Assembly: GCA_964486925.1 (NCBI GenBank)
Contig: CAZAOY010000020.1
Span: 1 to 43,648 of the forward strand
Origin: CAZAOY01 sp964486925
GTDB taxonomy: Bacteria; Bacillota; Clostridia; Oscillospirales; Ruminococcaceae
Direction: 5' to 3'
DNA length: 43,648 nt
The position numbers and the translations under genes are program-made. The number at the start of each line of letters is the position of its first letter. The stretch's first letter is position 1. Under the pieces are notes generated by a model. That model ran no database searches, was not told the DNA's origin, and was given only the letters and a program-made list of their open reading frames with translations. This document shows, in pieces, positions 7,409-15,117 of the stretch.

Positions 7409-8665
7409 CTAACTACCGACATTAAACTCCTTAACCGCTTCAACTAAGGCTACAACATTCTCAATAGGGGTAAGTGCTTGTATGTTGTGGATAGCATTAA
7501 ATACATATCCGCCGCCCTCGCCAAAGGTGGTACAGCTTTCCAGTACCTCACGACGCACCTCATCCTTAGTGCCAAAAGGGAAGGTTTTCTGGGTGTCTAC
7601 ACCACCGCCCCAGAACACGATATCCTTACCGTATTCAGCCTTTAATGCTTTGGCGTCCATATTATTAGCAGTCCACTGAACAGGGTTAATTATATCAAAC
7701 CCCGCTTCGATAATATTACCTATAAGTGGTTTTATCGAACCACAGCTATGCTTGAAGGTTTTCCACGAGGTATTTTTATGTATCCAGCTATTTATCTTTT
7801 TGTAGTAGGGAAGGTACAGCTCGTTAAACAGCTCTCCTGAACAAAATGGTGCATTCTGCGTACCAAAATCTGTGCCGCATACAAAATTTACGAGTATGCT
7901 GTCACCGATAATGTTATACACCTTTTGAAGGTTTTTAAGTGCGATATCGGTCTGCTTTTCAAAGATTTTGTGCATGTAATCGGGGTAGATTAGAGTGCCC
8001 ATATACCATTCAGAGATGTCACGAAGTCCCTTAGGGTCTTTTAACATTGGGGCAGGAACTAACGCTATATCACCAATAGCAGTTCCGCCAATGTTAGCGA
8101 TTAGTCCACGACCGCTTTTAGATTTCTTATCAATCTCGGTTTTAAAGTGGTTTAGGGTTTCGTCAGAGATCTCTCCAAATTCAGCAAGGTTGTCCTCGAC
8201 AGACTGTACATCTTCATCAAAGGTATGTCCTCGGCTGATGGTATCAAAAAAGTATCCGCCTACAGGAAGCTTTGCGGCAGGAGGATAGCTTGTATCTCCC
8301 TCGGCGTAGATTAGTGCTTCACCTTTTTCATTAACGGTGGTGTTAAACTGCTCGGGAACTAATACGGTCTGTCCCCATGGTGTTACCCACTCTTTAGAGC
8401 CGTAACACTTAAATCCAAACATTGTATTGTCGTTCCAGATGTGGTCGGTATCTACCCCTAAAATGTCCTTTAGGTCGTCGTCAATCTGTCCTAACATCTG
8501 ATATGGCTCGATAATCGTAACAGGGCGTTTCTCCAGCCCATAATGCTCTCTAAGTCCCTTTACAATGGTACAGTGCATTCCTGTAACAGCGGTAGCACCA
8601 ATGTCAAGGGGGATTGCTCCGGATTTGTGGGAAAGTGCATTAACTATCTTCTCTTTTCCGGTCAT
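7409..8665 (-). CDS. Uroporphyrinogen decarboxylase (UroD/MtaA)-family protein
   Basis: The 418-residue product starts MTGKEKIVNALSHKSGAIPLDIG, a typical opening of UroD-superfamily methyltransferases. Later blocks include GTDFGTQNAPFCSGELF, HSCG (H306, C308 from this start; a likely metal-ligand region), and WGGGVDT near residue 352. The superfamily includes heme-pathway decarboxylases and cobalamin-dependent methyltransferases such as MtaA, MtbA and MtvB. No corrinoid protein is encoded nearby, so methyltransfer versus decarboxylation is open. I chose the internal ATG because AGGAGGACAGG precedes it by eight to thirteen bases; an upstream GTG would add 12 residues without a ribosome site. 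It sits between the flavoprotein and the SDR in one operon. Confidence 0.85.
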   Translation of the reverse strand: MTGKEKIVNALSHKSGAIPLDIGATAVTGMHCTIVKGLREHYGLEKRPVTIIEPYQMLGQIDDDLKDILGVDTDHIWNDNTMFGFKCYGSKEWVTPWGQTVLVPEQFNTTVNEKGEALIYAEGDTSYPPAAKLPVGGYFFDTISRGHTFDEDVQSVEDNLAEFGEISDETLNHFKTEIDKKSKSGRGLIANIGGTAIGDIALVPAPMLKDPKGLRDISEWYMGTLIYPDYMHKIFEKQTDIALKNLQKVYNIIGDSILVNFVCGTDFGTQNAPFCSGELFNELYLPYYKKINSWIHKNTSWKTFKHSCGSIKPLIGNIIEAGFDIINPVQWTANNMDAKALKAEYGKDIVFWGGGVDTQKTFPFGTKDEVRREVLESCTTFGEGGGYVFNAIHNIQALTPIENVVALVEAVKEFNVGS

Positions 8666-8705
8666 AATGTCTACCTGTCCTCCCATACAATAAACCTGCA
8701 CCTTT

Positions 8706-9269
8706 CTAGATGACCGCAGTATTCATCCTCTTAGCTAACTCTACAACCTCATTTGCGATCTCTGGCTTAGTTTCTAGGGAATCATGGTCGGAGTTTGGCA
8801 GTGTAACAGTACCTAAATGGTTAGCCGCAAAGTCGCCTAACATCCCCCTTAACACGATAGAACCACCGTCAAACTGCCCCTCAAATGAAGGTGCACCGCC
8901 AACCATAAGGATAGCGCCGTTTTTAATAGGCTTTTCAGGGTGATCTTTTCTAAGCATTCCTGCCCAGTAAACCTGACAACGATCCAAAACAGACTTCATA
9001 GGACCAGGTACAGAGTGAAAGTACATCGGTGCGGCGAGCACAATATTATCCGCCTCATCAATCATTTTGTAGATGTTTTGCATATCATCCTTGATAGCAC
9101 AGCCTCTAACCTTCCAACAATATCGGCAGTCGATACATGGTGAGATGTTCTTCTCTCTATAACAGTCAATAATTGTTACCTCTCCCTCAAGGTTATCTAC
9201 AAAAAGATTCACCATCTTTTTTGTATGTCCATTTTTGCGTGCAGCACCAAAAAACACCAGTGTTTTCAT
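8706..9269 (-). CDS. Flavodoxin/NADPH-dependent FMN reductase-family protein
   Basis: A 187-residue protein starting MKTLVFFGAARKNGHTKKMV, the phosphate-binding loop of FMN-reductase flavoproteins. SPCIDCRYCWKVRGCAIKDD follows near residue 45, a cysteine pattern seen in multimeric flavodoxin-fold reductases that may carry Fe-S clusters. AAPMYFHSVPGPMKSVLDRC is the flavin-contact loop. It probably transfers electrons from NAD(P)H or ferredoxin to the substrate of this operon. The start is the ATG preceded by AAGGAGTTATCG; 36 further in-frame upstream residues overlap the neighbouring gene and lack a ribosome site. Spacing is 16 bases after the third barrel paralogue and 40 bases before the UroD-like gene. 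Confidence 0.87.
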   Translation of the reverse strand: MKTLVFFGAARKNGHTKKMVNLFVDNLEGEVTIIDCYREKNISPCIDCRYCWKVRGCAIKDDMQNIYKMIDEADNIVLAAPMYFHSVPGPMKSVLDRCQVYWAGMLRKDHPEKPIKNGAILMVGGAPSFEGQFDGGSIVLRGMLGDFAANHLGTVTLPNSDHDSLETKPEIANEVVELAKRMNTAVI

Positions 9270-9285
9270 CGATAACTCCTTCTTA

Positions 9286-9636
9286 CTATATTTTTGTTTC
9301 ACATACCTTGTAACGTTGATTTTGAAGATGCAATGGCTTGTTAAAGGTGTAGCTATCACTACCCATCGCCGCGTCAAACTCTTTTGCTAAAGCCGCAAGC
9401 TCTAAGGGGTCTATGCTATCCCATTTAGCTTTATCCTCCCAGTAGGTAACGGTATAAAGCTCGCCCTTTTTATCGTCAGATACCCAGATCTCCTTCTTTA
9501 TAAAACCATCAAACTGTGACAGCCGTTTAGTCCATATCATAGTATCCAATTCGATAAATCTTTCGATTAGCTCAGGTTTAACGGTAAAATGTAACTGCTC
9601 AATTGCTTGATGCGGGCTAAATTGCTTTAATGCCAT
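9286..9636 (-). CDS. Small dimeric alpha/beta-barrel protein, paralogue 3 of 3 (TIGR03792-like)
   Basis: A 116-residue cytoplasmic protein with the shared core HFTVKPELIERFIELDTMIWT, then FDGFIKKEIWVSDDKKGELYTVTYWEDKAKW. From memory this fits the TIGR03792-type uncharacterised family, a ferredoxin-like fold related to ABM/EthD monooxygenase-like domains (strand, helix, GFxxKEVW strand, YWES strand). Members of this fold act as small monooxygenases, isomerases or ligand-binding dimers; nothing here proves catalysis. ATG follows AAGGGG. It is the third of three tandem paralogues and lies 16 bases before the flavoprotein gene. It is the most diverged copy in its tail (SYTFNKPLHLQNQRYKV). Confidence 0.8.
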   Translation of the reverse strand: MALKQFSPHQAIEQLHFTVKPELIERFIELDTMIWTKRLSQFDGFIKKEIWVSDDKKGELYTVTYWEDKAKWDSIDPLELAALAKEFDAAMGSDSYTFNKPLHLQNQRYKVCETKI

Positions 9637-9677
9637 ATGTCAATCCCCTTTATGGTATTTTTATTGTGTGTTACAGC

Positions 9678-10067
9678 CTATATCCGCTCAAAACGGCTAA
9701 CCCTGTGTACTCCAAACTTCTCTTGCTCATGCATTGCATACTTTAGTGAGTTTGGCTTTTTAAACCTAGCGTCAAACTCTGATATTAGCTTCTTTTGGAA
9801 AGACTCCTCGCCGACGGTAAACCACTGCTCTAATGATTCCCATACCATTACAACGGTAATCTCGCCTGGCTTGTTGTCGTTTAGCCATACCTCCTTTGAG
9901 AGGAAAGGTATCCTGTCTAGACCCTCCATATAGGCTTCCATAATTGTCCAAACCTCGTGGTCAACCTTTAGAAATTCCTCTACATCTGCGGGGTCAACGG
10001 TAAAGACTAGGTACTCAACAGGGTATCGCTCGTTGTTTACATAGGTGTGTTTATTCTGTAACTTCAT
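9678..10067 (-). CDS. Small dimeric alpha/beta-barrel protein, paralogue 2 of 3
   Basis: This 129-residue paralogue keeps the core pattern EYLVFTVDPADVEEFLKVDHEVWT followed by FLSKEVWLNDNKPGEITVVMVWESLEQW. It has a short extra N-terminal stretch and a different C terminus (SLKYAMHEQEKFGVHRV) compared with the other two copies, and replaces the glycine of the GFxxKE motif by a PFLSKE variant. AAGGAG lies five bases before ATG; that ribosome site overlaps the stop codon of paralogue 1, nine bases upstream, so the two genes are probably translationally coupled. The 41-base spacer to the next paralogue contains no terminator. Three unequal copies suggest duplication and specialisation, perhaps as a hetero-oligomer. 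Confidence 0.8.
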   Translation of the reverse strand: MKLQNKHTYVNNERYPVEYLVFTVDPADVEEFLKVDHEVWTIMEAYMEGLDRIPFLSKEVWLNDNKPGEITVVMVWESLEQWFTVGEESFQKKLISEFDARFKKPNSLKYAMHEQEKFGVHRVSRFERI

Positions 10068-10076
10068 GTTAACTCC

Positions 10077-10424
10077 TTATTCGTATCTTGCCACAAGATA
10101 CTTTTGGTTGCCCTCGTGGTCAGCCGATTTAAAGGAGTAGTTTGCTACGCCGATTGTATCATCAAACAGCTTTTGTGTTTCCTCTAGATCCTTCATAGGG
10201 ATGGCTTTCCACTGTTCTAACGATTCCCAGTAGATTATGGTGGTTATCTCACCCTTGTTATCGTCGTTTACCCATACCTCTTTGCTTACAAATCCATTAT
10301 AGCGCGCTAACATTGTTGTCCAGATTTCGTGGTCTATCTTTATAAATTCTTCTACAAATGATGGTGCTACGGTAAAAACAAGCTCCTCTACCGCCTGTGG
10401 CTTTTCAAATCTTTTTAACTGCAT
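10077..10424 (-). CDS. Small dimeric alpha/beta-barrel protein, paralogue 1 of 3
   Basis: A 115-residue protein with the family core EELVFTVAPSFVEEFIKIDHEIWT, then YNGFVSKEVWVNDDNKGEITTIIYWESLEQWKAIP. It is the copy closest to the family pattern I recall (TIGR03792-like). It is first of the three after the permease gene, 47 bases downstream of it, and is preceded by AAGGAAGG. No signal peptide or membrane segment is present. The conserved acidic (IDHEIWT) and aromatic positions line the cleft in related alpha/beta barrels. Function is unknown; the association with a permease, flavoprotein, UroD-like protein and SDR suggests a catabolic or ligand-handling role. Confidence 0.82.
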   Translation of the reverse strand: MQLKRFEKPQAVEELVFTVAPSFVEEFIKIDHEIWTTMLARYNGFVSKEVWVNDDNKGEITTIIYWESLEQWKAIPMKDLEETQKLFDDTIGVANYSFKSADHEGNQKYLVARYE

Positions 10425-10471
10425 AGTATATTCCTTCCTTATAACATGTATTGGTTATAGTCATAACGTGA

Positions 10472-12004
10472 TTAAACCGTTGCGGTTTCTTTTACAGGTT
10501 CTGTCGTATCTGTGGTTTTGGCCTTTATCTCGTCGGGATTTTTTGCTTCAGGGTTATTTTGATTAACCTTTAGGAAATGCATTACCGCAAAGGATACGCC
10601 GGTAATAATGTAGATTGCAAAGAAGGTCATATCAAAGGTGTAGCCTTCTGTAAAGACAACCCCAGGGGAATGGATCATACCAACTAGCTGTAGTCCAATT
10701 GCAACAATACAGGTATAGGTAACGTTAATCCACTTGCTGTCGATAATGTATACAAACATTAAGGCAAGTAGCATACCGATAAATCCTGCACCCGGACGAA
10801 GCACCTGTAGCCCTGCAAACGCACCCTCTGCAGCATTACCGCAGATAAAGTCGATAACGATAGGAAGCCCTGCAAGTACAGCCGCAAAGTAGTATCTAGG
10901 TTTAACAACCTCAAATACCTGAGCACACATAGAAACACCGATAAACATTAATATAGGTAGAACTGTAGCTTCCGGAACAACCGCATTGATAATCGCTGTA
11001 AGTCCTGTAAGTCCTACTAGAGCGTAGATTACAACTGTACCAAGATGATATCCTGTACCTGCGTTAATCTTCTTCCATGCAGGGTAACCCCAATACATAC
11101 CTAACGCAAATGGATTACCAAGGAATGAGCTTAGGATGTTTGCAACACCTGCAATTAACAGAGGTTTAGTAATGTTAAAGTCCTCGCCCTCTTTAATACC
11201 CTGCTCAATCGCCTGGATACCCGATCCAACCTCTCCGATTGAAAAGATGATTATTAACGGTAGGAAAGTCATGGTATGTTTTACAACATCAGCAGAGAAG
11301 ATGTCAAAGGTGAATTTTGGTATGTAAAACCCTAAATTAGTAAAGGATTCTGAAACTGCCGACGGATTCATGCTACCGATACACCATGCAATTACAGCAC
11401 CAACACCGATAGAGATAGCCGCCGCAGGGATCTTAACCTGCATACGTGATAGATAGATTACAAACAGCACAAACATCGATACCCAACCTACAATCGGCAT
11501 CTTAAACATACCATCCATTGGGGATAGCACTAAAAACGCAAGAGCACCGCCAAAGCCTGCTCCGAATAGCGCGGCTGGATGTACAAACTTGTAAACCCAA
11601 GGCATTATGTATGCACCGATTACGAACACAAGTCCGCCGATAAGGTTAGCAAGTACCCCTACCTTGTAGGCTAGTGCGGCATCACCAGTAGCGTTAAAGA
11701 CCGGTAACATAATGCTAAACAGCCAAAGGAAGATACGCCCCGCTTGAAGCCCTGCTGGGATTGCTACAAGTGAAGGCTTGTTTTGTTTCTTAGCAACCTG
11801 ACGGTAGTAGTACCAGAGTCCCCCGTTTAGGAAAAGAACCCCCATAACAACACCCGGCATTAAGGTGCCAAAGATTACCTCGGAAGAGAGCGCGAATGTA
11901 CCCGCAAGGATTGATAAAGCTACGATAACCTTTGAAAATCCGTCAAAGAAAACCCCAATAGAGGCATCAAGGTCCGCCGCTTTAAAGAAAGGTATTTTTT
12001 GCAT
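10472..12004 (-). CDS. NCS2-type (xanthine/uracil-like) permease
   Basis: A 510-residue integral membrane protein with about 12-13 hydrophobic segments. The opening FFKAADLDASIGVFFDGFSK, then IPAGLQAGRIFLWLFSIMLPVFNATGDAALAYKVG and FGAGFGGALAFLVLSP, fits the nucleobase-cation-symport-2/AzgA-related permease group. The C-terminal 35 residues are hydrophilic and cytoplasmic. It likely imports a small ring compound by ion symport; the substrate cannot be read from the sequence and may not be a nucleobase. ATG follows GGAGGAATTTCT. It is the first gene of the seven-gene operon, about 190 bases downstream of a TTGACA promoter that overlaps a palindrome. Confidence 0.85.
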   Translation of the reverse strand: MQKIPFFKAADLDASIGVFFDGFSKVIVALSILAGTFALSSEVIFGTLMPGVVMGVLFLNGGLWYYYRQVAKKQNKPSLVAIPAGLQAGRIFLWLFSIMLPVFNATGDAALAYKVGVLANLIGGLVFVIGAYIMPWVYKFVHPAALFGAGFGGALAFLVLSPMDGMFKMPIVGWVSMFVLFVIYLSRMQVKIPAAAISIGVGAVIAWCIGSMNPSAVSESFTNLGFYIPKFTFDIFSADVVKHTMTFLPLIIIFSIGEVGSGIQAIEQGIKEGEDFNITKPLLIAGVANILSSFLGNPFALGMYWGYPAWKKINAGTGYHLGTVVIYALVGLTGLTAIINAVVPEATVLPILMFIGVSMCAQVFEVVKPRYYFAAVLAGLPIVIDFICGNAAEGAFAGLQVLRPGAGFIGMLLALMFVYIIDSKWINVTYTCIVAIGLQLVGMIHSPGVVFTEGYTFDMTFFAIYIITGVSFAVMHFLKVNQNNPEAKNPDEIKAKTTDTTEPVKETATV

Positions 12005-12200
12005 AGAAATTCCTCCATTAATTAATTATTTATAATAAGGATATGTCCACATATCCAGATTAACTAGCTTTGTTTTACAGGTAAACTAAAATAATGCACA
12101 AGTCGCGCTATATAGGGTGTTAAAATAAAATATGTTACATTTTAGCAACTATTTTATACTATCTGTCACTTTATTTAACACTTAAACTTAGTATATTCAT

Positions 12201-12229
12201 ATGGTATCATACCAAATTCATTTTGTCAA
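12201..12229 (-). promoter_or_regulatory. Promoter of the permease operon with overlapping operator-like palindrome
   Basis: On the minus strand a perfect TTGACA -35 box is followed 17 bases later by TACCAT. The palindrome TGGTAT-G-ATACCA (12202-12214) covers the -10 box and the end of the spacer, as expected of a repressor site. The ROK repressor encoded 330 bases away on the other strand is a candidate, unproven, binder. Confidence 0.6.
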
Positions 12230-12294
12230 GAGTTTTTGTTAATAATTTTAAGATTTTGTTAAAATTTATATAACTATTAAAATACAGCTAACAC

Positions 12295-12323
12295 TTGATT
12301 TATCCTTTAAAGTGTAGTATAAT
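12295..12323 (+). promoter_or_regulatory. Sigma-A promoter of the DUF896-ROK-rarA unit
   Basis: TTGATT and a perfect TATAAT box are separated by 17 bases. The predicted start near 12330 gives a short leader of about 36 bases to the DUF896 start codon. Confidence 0.75.
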
Positions 12324-12365
12324 AATGCTATGACTAACAGTACAACTTTAAAGGAGCAGTAAAAC

Positions 12366-12530
12366 ATGCAGGAATTAATTAAACGTATAAACGAGCTTGC
12401 AAAAAAGTCAAGAGAAGAAGGACTTTCTTTGGAGGAAAGGGATGAGCAGTCAAAGCTGCGGCGACAGTACCTTTCTAGCTTTAAGTCAAACCTAAAAAAA
12501 CAGCTTGATAACATTGAGATAGTTGACTAG
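12366..12530 (+). CDS. DUF896 (YnzC-family) small protein
   Basis: A short 54-residue gene, easily missed. The product opens MQELIKRINELAKKSREEG, continues LSLEERDEQSKLRRQYL and ends QLDNIEIVD, matching the YnzC/DUF896 pattern (RINELAKK, EE, E, KLRxEYL, F, then KNIxIVD). It folds as a two-helix hairpin. In Bacillus a related protein (YneB-YneA-YnzC region) belongs to the SOS-linked locus, but a molecular role is not established. AAGGAG lies nine bases before ATG and a good promoter lies upstream. The ROK gene starts nine bases after its stop, so the two are probably cotranscribed. Confidence 0.88.
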   Translation: MQELIKRINELAKKSREEGLSLEERDEQSKLRRQYLSSFKSNLKKQLDNIEIVD

Positions 12531-12539
12531 AGATAGGGG

Positions 12540-13712
12540 GTGACGGCTCTGCAACCAAACAGCAAGATAACCGAAACCAAAGATATCCGCGCGGCAAACA
12601 GAATCTTAATCATGAGGGATATCCTTTCGGGTGACAACATCGCAAGGGTGGATATATCCCAAAATACAGGACTAAATAAAGCTACGGTATCCACCATTGT
12701 AAAGGAGCTTATCGAGCTTTCGCTTATCGAGGAATCAGAGATGGGTTCATCTAGTGGTGGGCGCAGACCGGTGTTTATCTCTCCTAAGGTTTCGGTTGGG
12801 TATAGCATAGCTGTGGGTATAAGCATAAACAGTGCGTATCTGTCGGTGTTTGACCTTAGCAATACCGCTATATACTCCGATAAGGTTAGATGTGATACCG
12901 AGGATTTTATACAGTTTTTCACCCTTATATGCGGAATGATTGACTCCGCTATCGCTGTTATCCCTGAATGTAAGTATGGACTTGTGGGGATTGGGGTTGC
13001 GGTAAAGGGGATTGTTAACCTTTCGGGTATTATTAAATATGTACCCCGCCCTGACTGGAGAAACATCGATATCGGTGTGCTGTTAAATGATAGGTACAAT
13101 GTACCCGTTTCGGTGGATAACGACGGAAACTTTACCGCCTTGGCAGAGAAGCGGTTCTTTCCGTCTGTAAACGATATGATTGTAATCACCATCGACGATG
13201 TTATTACCAGTGGGATACTGCTTAATGGGATGATAGTAAAGGGGTTTTTGGGATATGCTAACGCTATTGGTCACCATGTAATTGACTATCGGTATCCCAT
13301 CGCTTGTAGCTGTGGTAAAAAGGGATGTCTTGAACAGTTTTGCTCTAACCGTGCTATTATCCGCAGGATGAACGAGTACAAAAAGATCGATACAATTGAG
13401 GAGTTTATCGAGCTTGTTCGTGCAAAGAACCTAAATGCATTAGATATACTAGAAAGCTTTATAAGCTATCTTACTATTGGGATCTCTAATATGATCTTTC
13501 TGCTAAACATCGAGGTTGTGGTACTAAACTCTCCGATACTTGAGGCATTTCCGTATCTACTGGATCACATCCACGAAAGACTGCTTCTTCCTATTACAAA
13601 GGTGCAGAAGATTTATATATCCTCTTTACAAAAAAAAGCACCGTTGCTCGGAGCAAGTAGTAGGGTGATTGATAATTTCTATAGTACAGTGCTTTCAGGA
13701 GGAGGGGTATAA
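12540..13712 (+). CDS. ROK-family transcriptional regulator
   Basis: 390 residues. The N terminus (about 15-65) is a winged helix-turn-helix (ANRILIMRDILSGDNIARVDISQNTGLNKATVSTIV broken into short motifs: RILIMRDI, DISQNTGL, KATVSTIV). The ROK domain shows ND (194-195), GHH (244-246) and the zinc motif CSCGKKGCLE (256-265). ROK repressors bind a sugar or related ligand and release DNA. The start is GTG; AGGGGG abuts it directly and an in-frame TAG lies just upstream, so start spacing is poor and a CTG nine bases later is an alternative. The stop overlaps the rarA start (TAATG). Confidence 0.88.
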   Translation: MTALQPNSKITETKDIRAANRILIMRDILSGDNIARVDISQNTGLNKATVSTIVKELIELSLIEESEMGSSSGGRRPVFISPKVSVGYSIAVGISINSAYLSVFDLSNTAIYSDKVRCDTEDFIQFFTLICGMIDSAIAVIPECKYGLVGIGVAVKGIVNLSGIIKYVPRPDWRNIDIGVLLNDRYNVPVSVDNDGNFTALAEKRFFPSVNDMIVITIDDVITSGILLNGMIVKGFLGYANAIGHHVIDYRYPIACSCGKKGCLEQFCSNRAIIRRMNEYKKIDTIEEFIELVRAKNLNALDILESFISYLTIGISNMIFLLNIEVVVLNSPILEAFPYLLDHIHERLLLPITKVQKIYISSLQKKAPLLGASSRVIDNFYSTVLSGGGV

Positions 13713-14980
13713 TGGCTACAAATCCTTTAGCGGACAGGGTGCGCCCGAAGGATCTAGATGAGGTGGTAGGGCAGACCCACCTTATCGGAAGGGGCAGACC
13801 GCTTAGACGTATTATCGATTCAAAGACCATCCCAAACATGATATTCTATGGCCCTTCGGGGATTGGTAAGACCACCATTGCGAGGATTATCGCCTCCCAG
13901 ACCAACAAAAAGCTATACAAGCTAAACGGTACATCCGCCTCAACTGCCGACATAAAAGAGGTTATAGCAGGTATCGGCACACTGGGTGGATACAACGGAA
14001 TACTGCTCTATCTTGATGAGATTCAGTACCTTAATAAAAAGCAACAGCAGTCACTGCTAGAATATATCGAGAACGGCGATATCACTCTAATAGCTTCCAC
14101 CACAGAAAATCCGTATTTCTACGTATATAATGCAATAATTAGCCGTTGTACTGTGTTTGAGTTTAAGCCTGTCACACCAAAGGAGATGGAGCGGGCGGTG
14201 CGCCGAGGATTTGATATCCTATCTAATGAGTATAACATCGGGGTTACCTTTGAGGAGGGTGCGATAGAGCATATCTGCCAATACTGCGGAGGGGATGTGC
14301 GAAAGGCGCTTAATGCCACCGAGCTTAGCTTTCTAACCGCCGCCGAGGAGGGGGACACAAGGGTTATCACTATGAACGAGGTTTTAGAGCTTTCCCAGCG
14401 GAGTGCTATGCGGTACGACCGTGACGGGGATGCGCATTATGATATACTCTCCGCCTTCCAAAAGTCAATCCGTGGGAGCGATGAGAATGCCGCCTTGTTC
14501 TACCTTGCAAAGCTAGTAGCGGCGGGGGATCTTTTATCCATCTGTCGACGGCTACTGGTTATCGCTTGCGAGGATATCGGGCTGGCTTATCCAATGGGTA
14601 TCACTATAGTTAAATCCTGTGTAGACACTGCAAAGGAGCTAGGGTTTCCTGAAGCGAGGATTCCTCTTGCCCAAGCGGTGATACTGCTATGCACCTCACC
14701 AAAATCCAACAGCGCAATCTGCGGTATCGACAATGCCTTAGCTGACGTAAACAGCGGGTTAGGTCAAGAAATCCCGCCTTACCTAAGGGACGGACACTAC
14801 AGCGGGGCGAAAAAGCTAGGTCATGCTATCGAGTATAGATATCCCCACGCCTTCCCAAACCACTACGTTAATCAGCAGTATCTACCCGATGATATAAAGG
14901 ATCACATCTACTACACCTTTAGTGATAACAAGCTAGAGCAACAGGCGCTGCAATACAGAAATAAAATTAAAGGGGAATAG
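13712..14980 (+). CDS. rarA: Replication-associated recombination protein RarA (MgsA)
   Basis: This 422-residue clamp-loader-like AAA+ ATPase begins with the family signature PLADRVRPKDLDEVVGQTHLIG. Walker A is GPSGIGKT (47-54), Walker B LDEIQ (101-105), sensor 1 STTENP (129-134). The C-terminal part carries the MgsA tetramerisation domain with CEDIGLAYP and a GHYSGAKKLGH motif near the end. It acts in replication-fork maintenance on single-stranded DNA junctions. It is translationally coupled to the ROK regulator by a one-base overlap, which is an unusual partner for rarA. Its TAG stop codon lies inside the arm of the following terminator hairpin. Confidence 0.95.
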   Translation: MATNPLADRVRPKDLDEVVGQTHLIGRGRPLRRIIDSKTIPNMIFYGPSGIGKTTIARIIASQTNKKLYKLNGTSASTADIKEVIAGIGTLGGYNGILLYLDEIQYLNKKQQQSLLEYIENGDITLIASTTENPYFYVYNAIISRCTVFEFKPVTPKEMERAVRRGFDILSNEYNIGVTFEEGAIEHICQYCGGDVRKALNATELSFLTAAEEGDTRVITMNEVLELSQRSAMRYDRDGDAHYDILSAFQKSIRGSDENAALFYLAKLVAAGDLLSICRRLLVIACEDIGLAYPMGITIVKSCVDTAKELGFPEARIPLAQAVILLCTSPKSNSAICGIDNALADVNSGLGQEIPPYLRDGHYSGAKKLGHAIEYRYPHAFPNHYVNQQYLPDDIKDHIYYTFSDNKLEQQALQYRNKIKGE

Positions 14981-15010
14981 TGTGAAGCTTCACACTATTC
15001 CTTAGTTTTT
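14972..15010 (+). terminator. Rho-independent terminator after rarA
   Basis: A perfect 14-bp palindrome (GGAATAGTGTGAAG and its complement) is extended by G-T pairs and followed by TTAGTTTTT. The rarA stop codon is part of the left arm. Confidence 0.88.
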
Positions 15011-15092
15011 AGGCTTTTTAACATATAGTAACGATAGGTCATCTATACATACATTACCGTCTAGGTTATATTTAGATGGTTTGTGTGCGCTC

Positions 15093-15117
15093 TTAGAGGA
15101 TAAAGGCTATCCTCTAA
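15093..15117 (-). other. Hairpin containing the rlmD stop codon
   Basis: TTAGAGGATA and TATCCTCTAA form a perfect 10-bp stem with loop AAGGC. The rlmD stop codon lies in the stem. No T-tract follows on the minus strand, so it is a 3'-end hairpin rather than a clear intrinsic terminator. Confidence 0.55.

Larger units (their letters stand above)
12005..12365. other. Divergent regulatory region between the permease operon and the small DUF896 gene
   Basis: These 361 bases hold no gene. They contain the minus-strand operon promoter and overlapping palindrome, a second small palindrome GGATATG-TCCA-CATATCC (12039-12056) in the operon leader, and the plus-strand promoter of the DUF896 gene. I looked for a purine-type riboswitch in front of the permease and saw none of its conserved loops. 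Confidence 0.7.

Noticed and set aside
8666..8701. Upstream GTG start for the UroD-like gene
   Set aside because: It would place the clear AGGAGG ribosome site inside the coding region and adds residues that do not match the family start.
12005..12200. Possible purine or xanthine riboswitch before the NCS2 permease
   Set aside because: None of the conserved loop sequences of the purine riboswitch are present in the 190-nt leader, and only one short palindrome is found.
12527..13192. Long open frame antisense to the ROK gene (221 codons)
   Set aside because: No ribosome site, unnatural Ser/Ile-rich composition, and it lies wholly over a well-supported ROK domain with conserved motifs.
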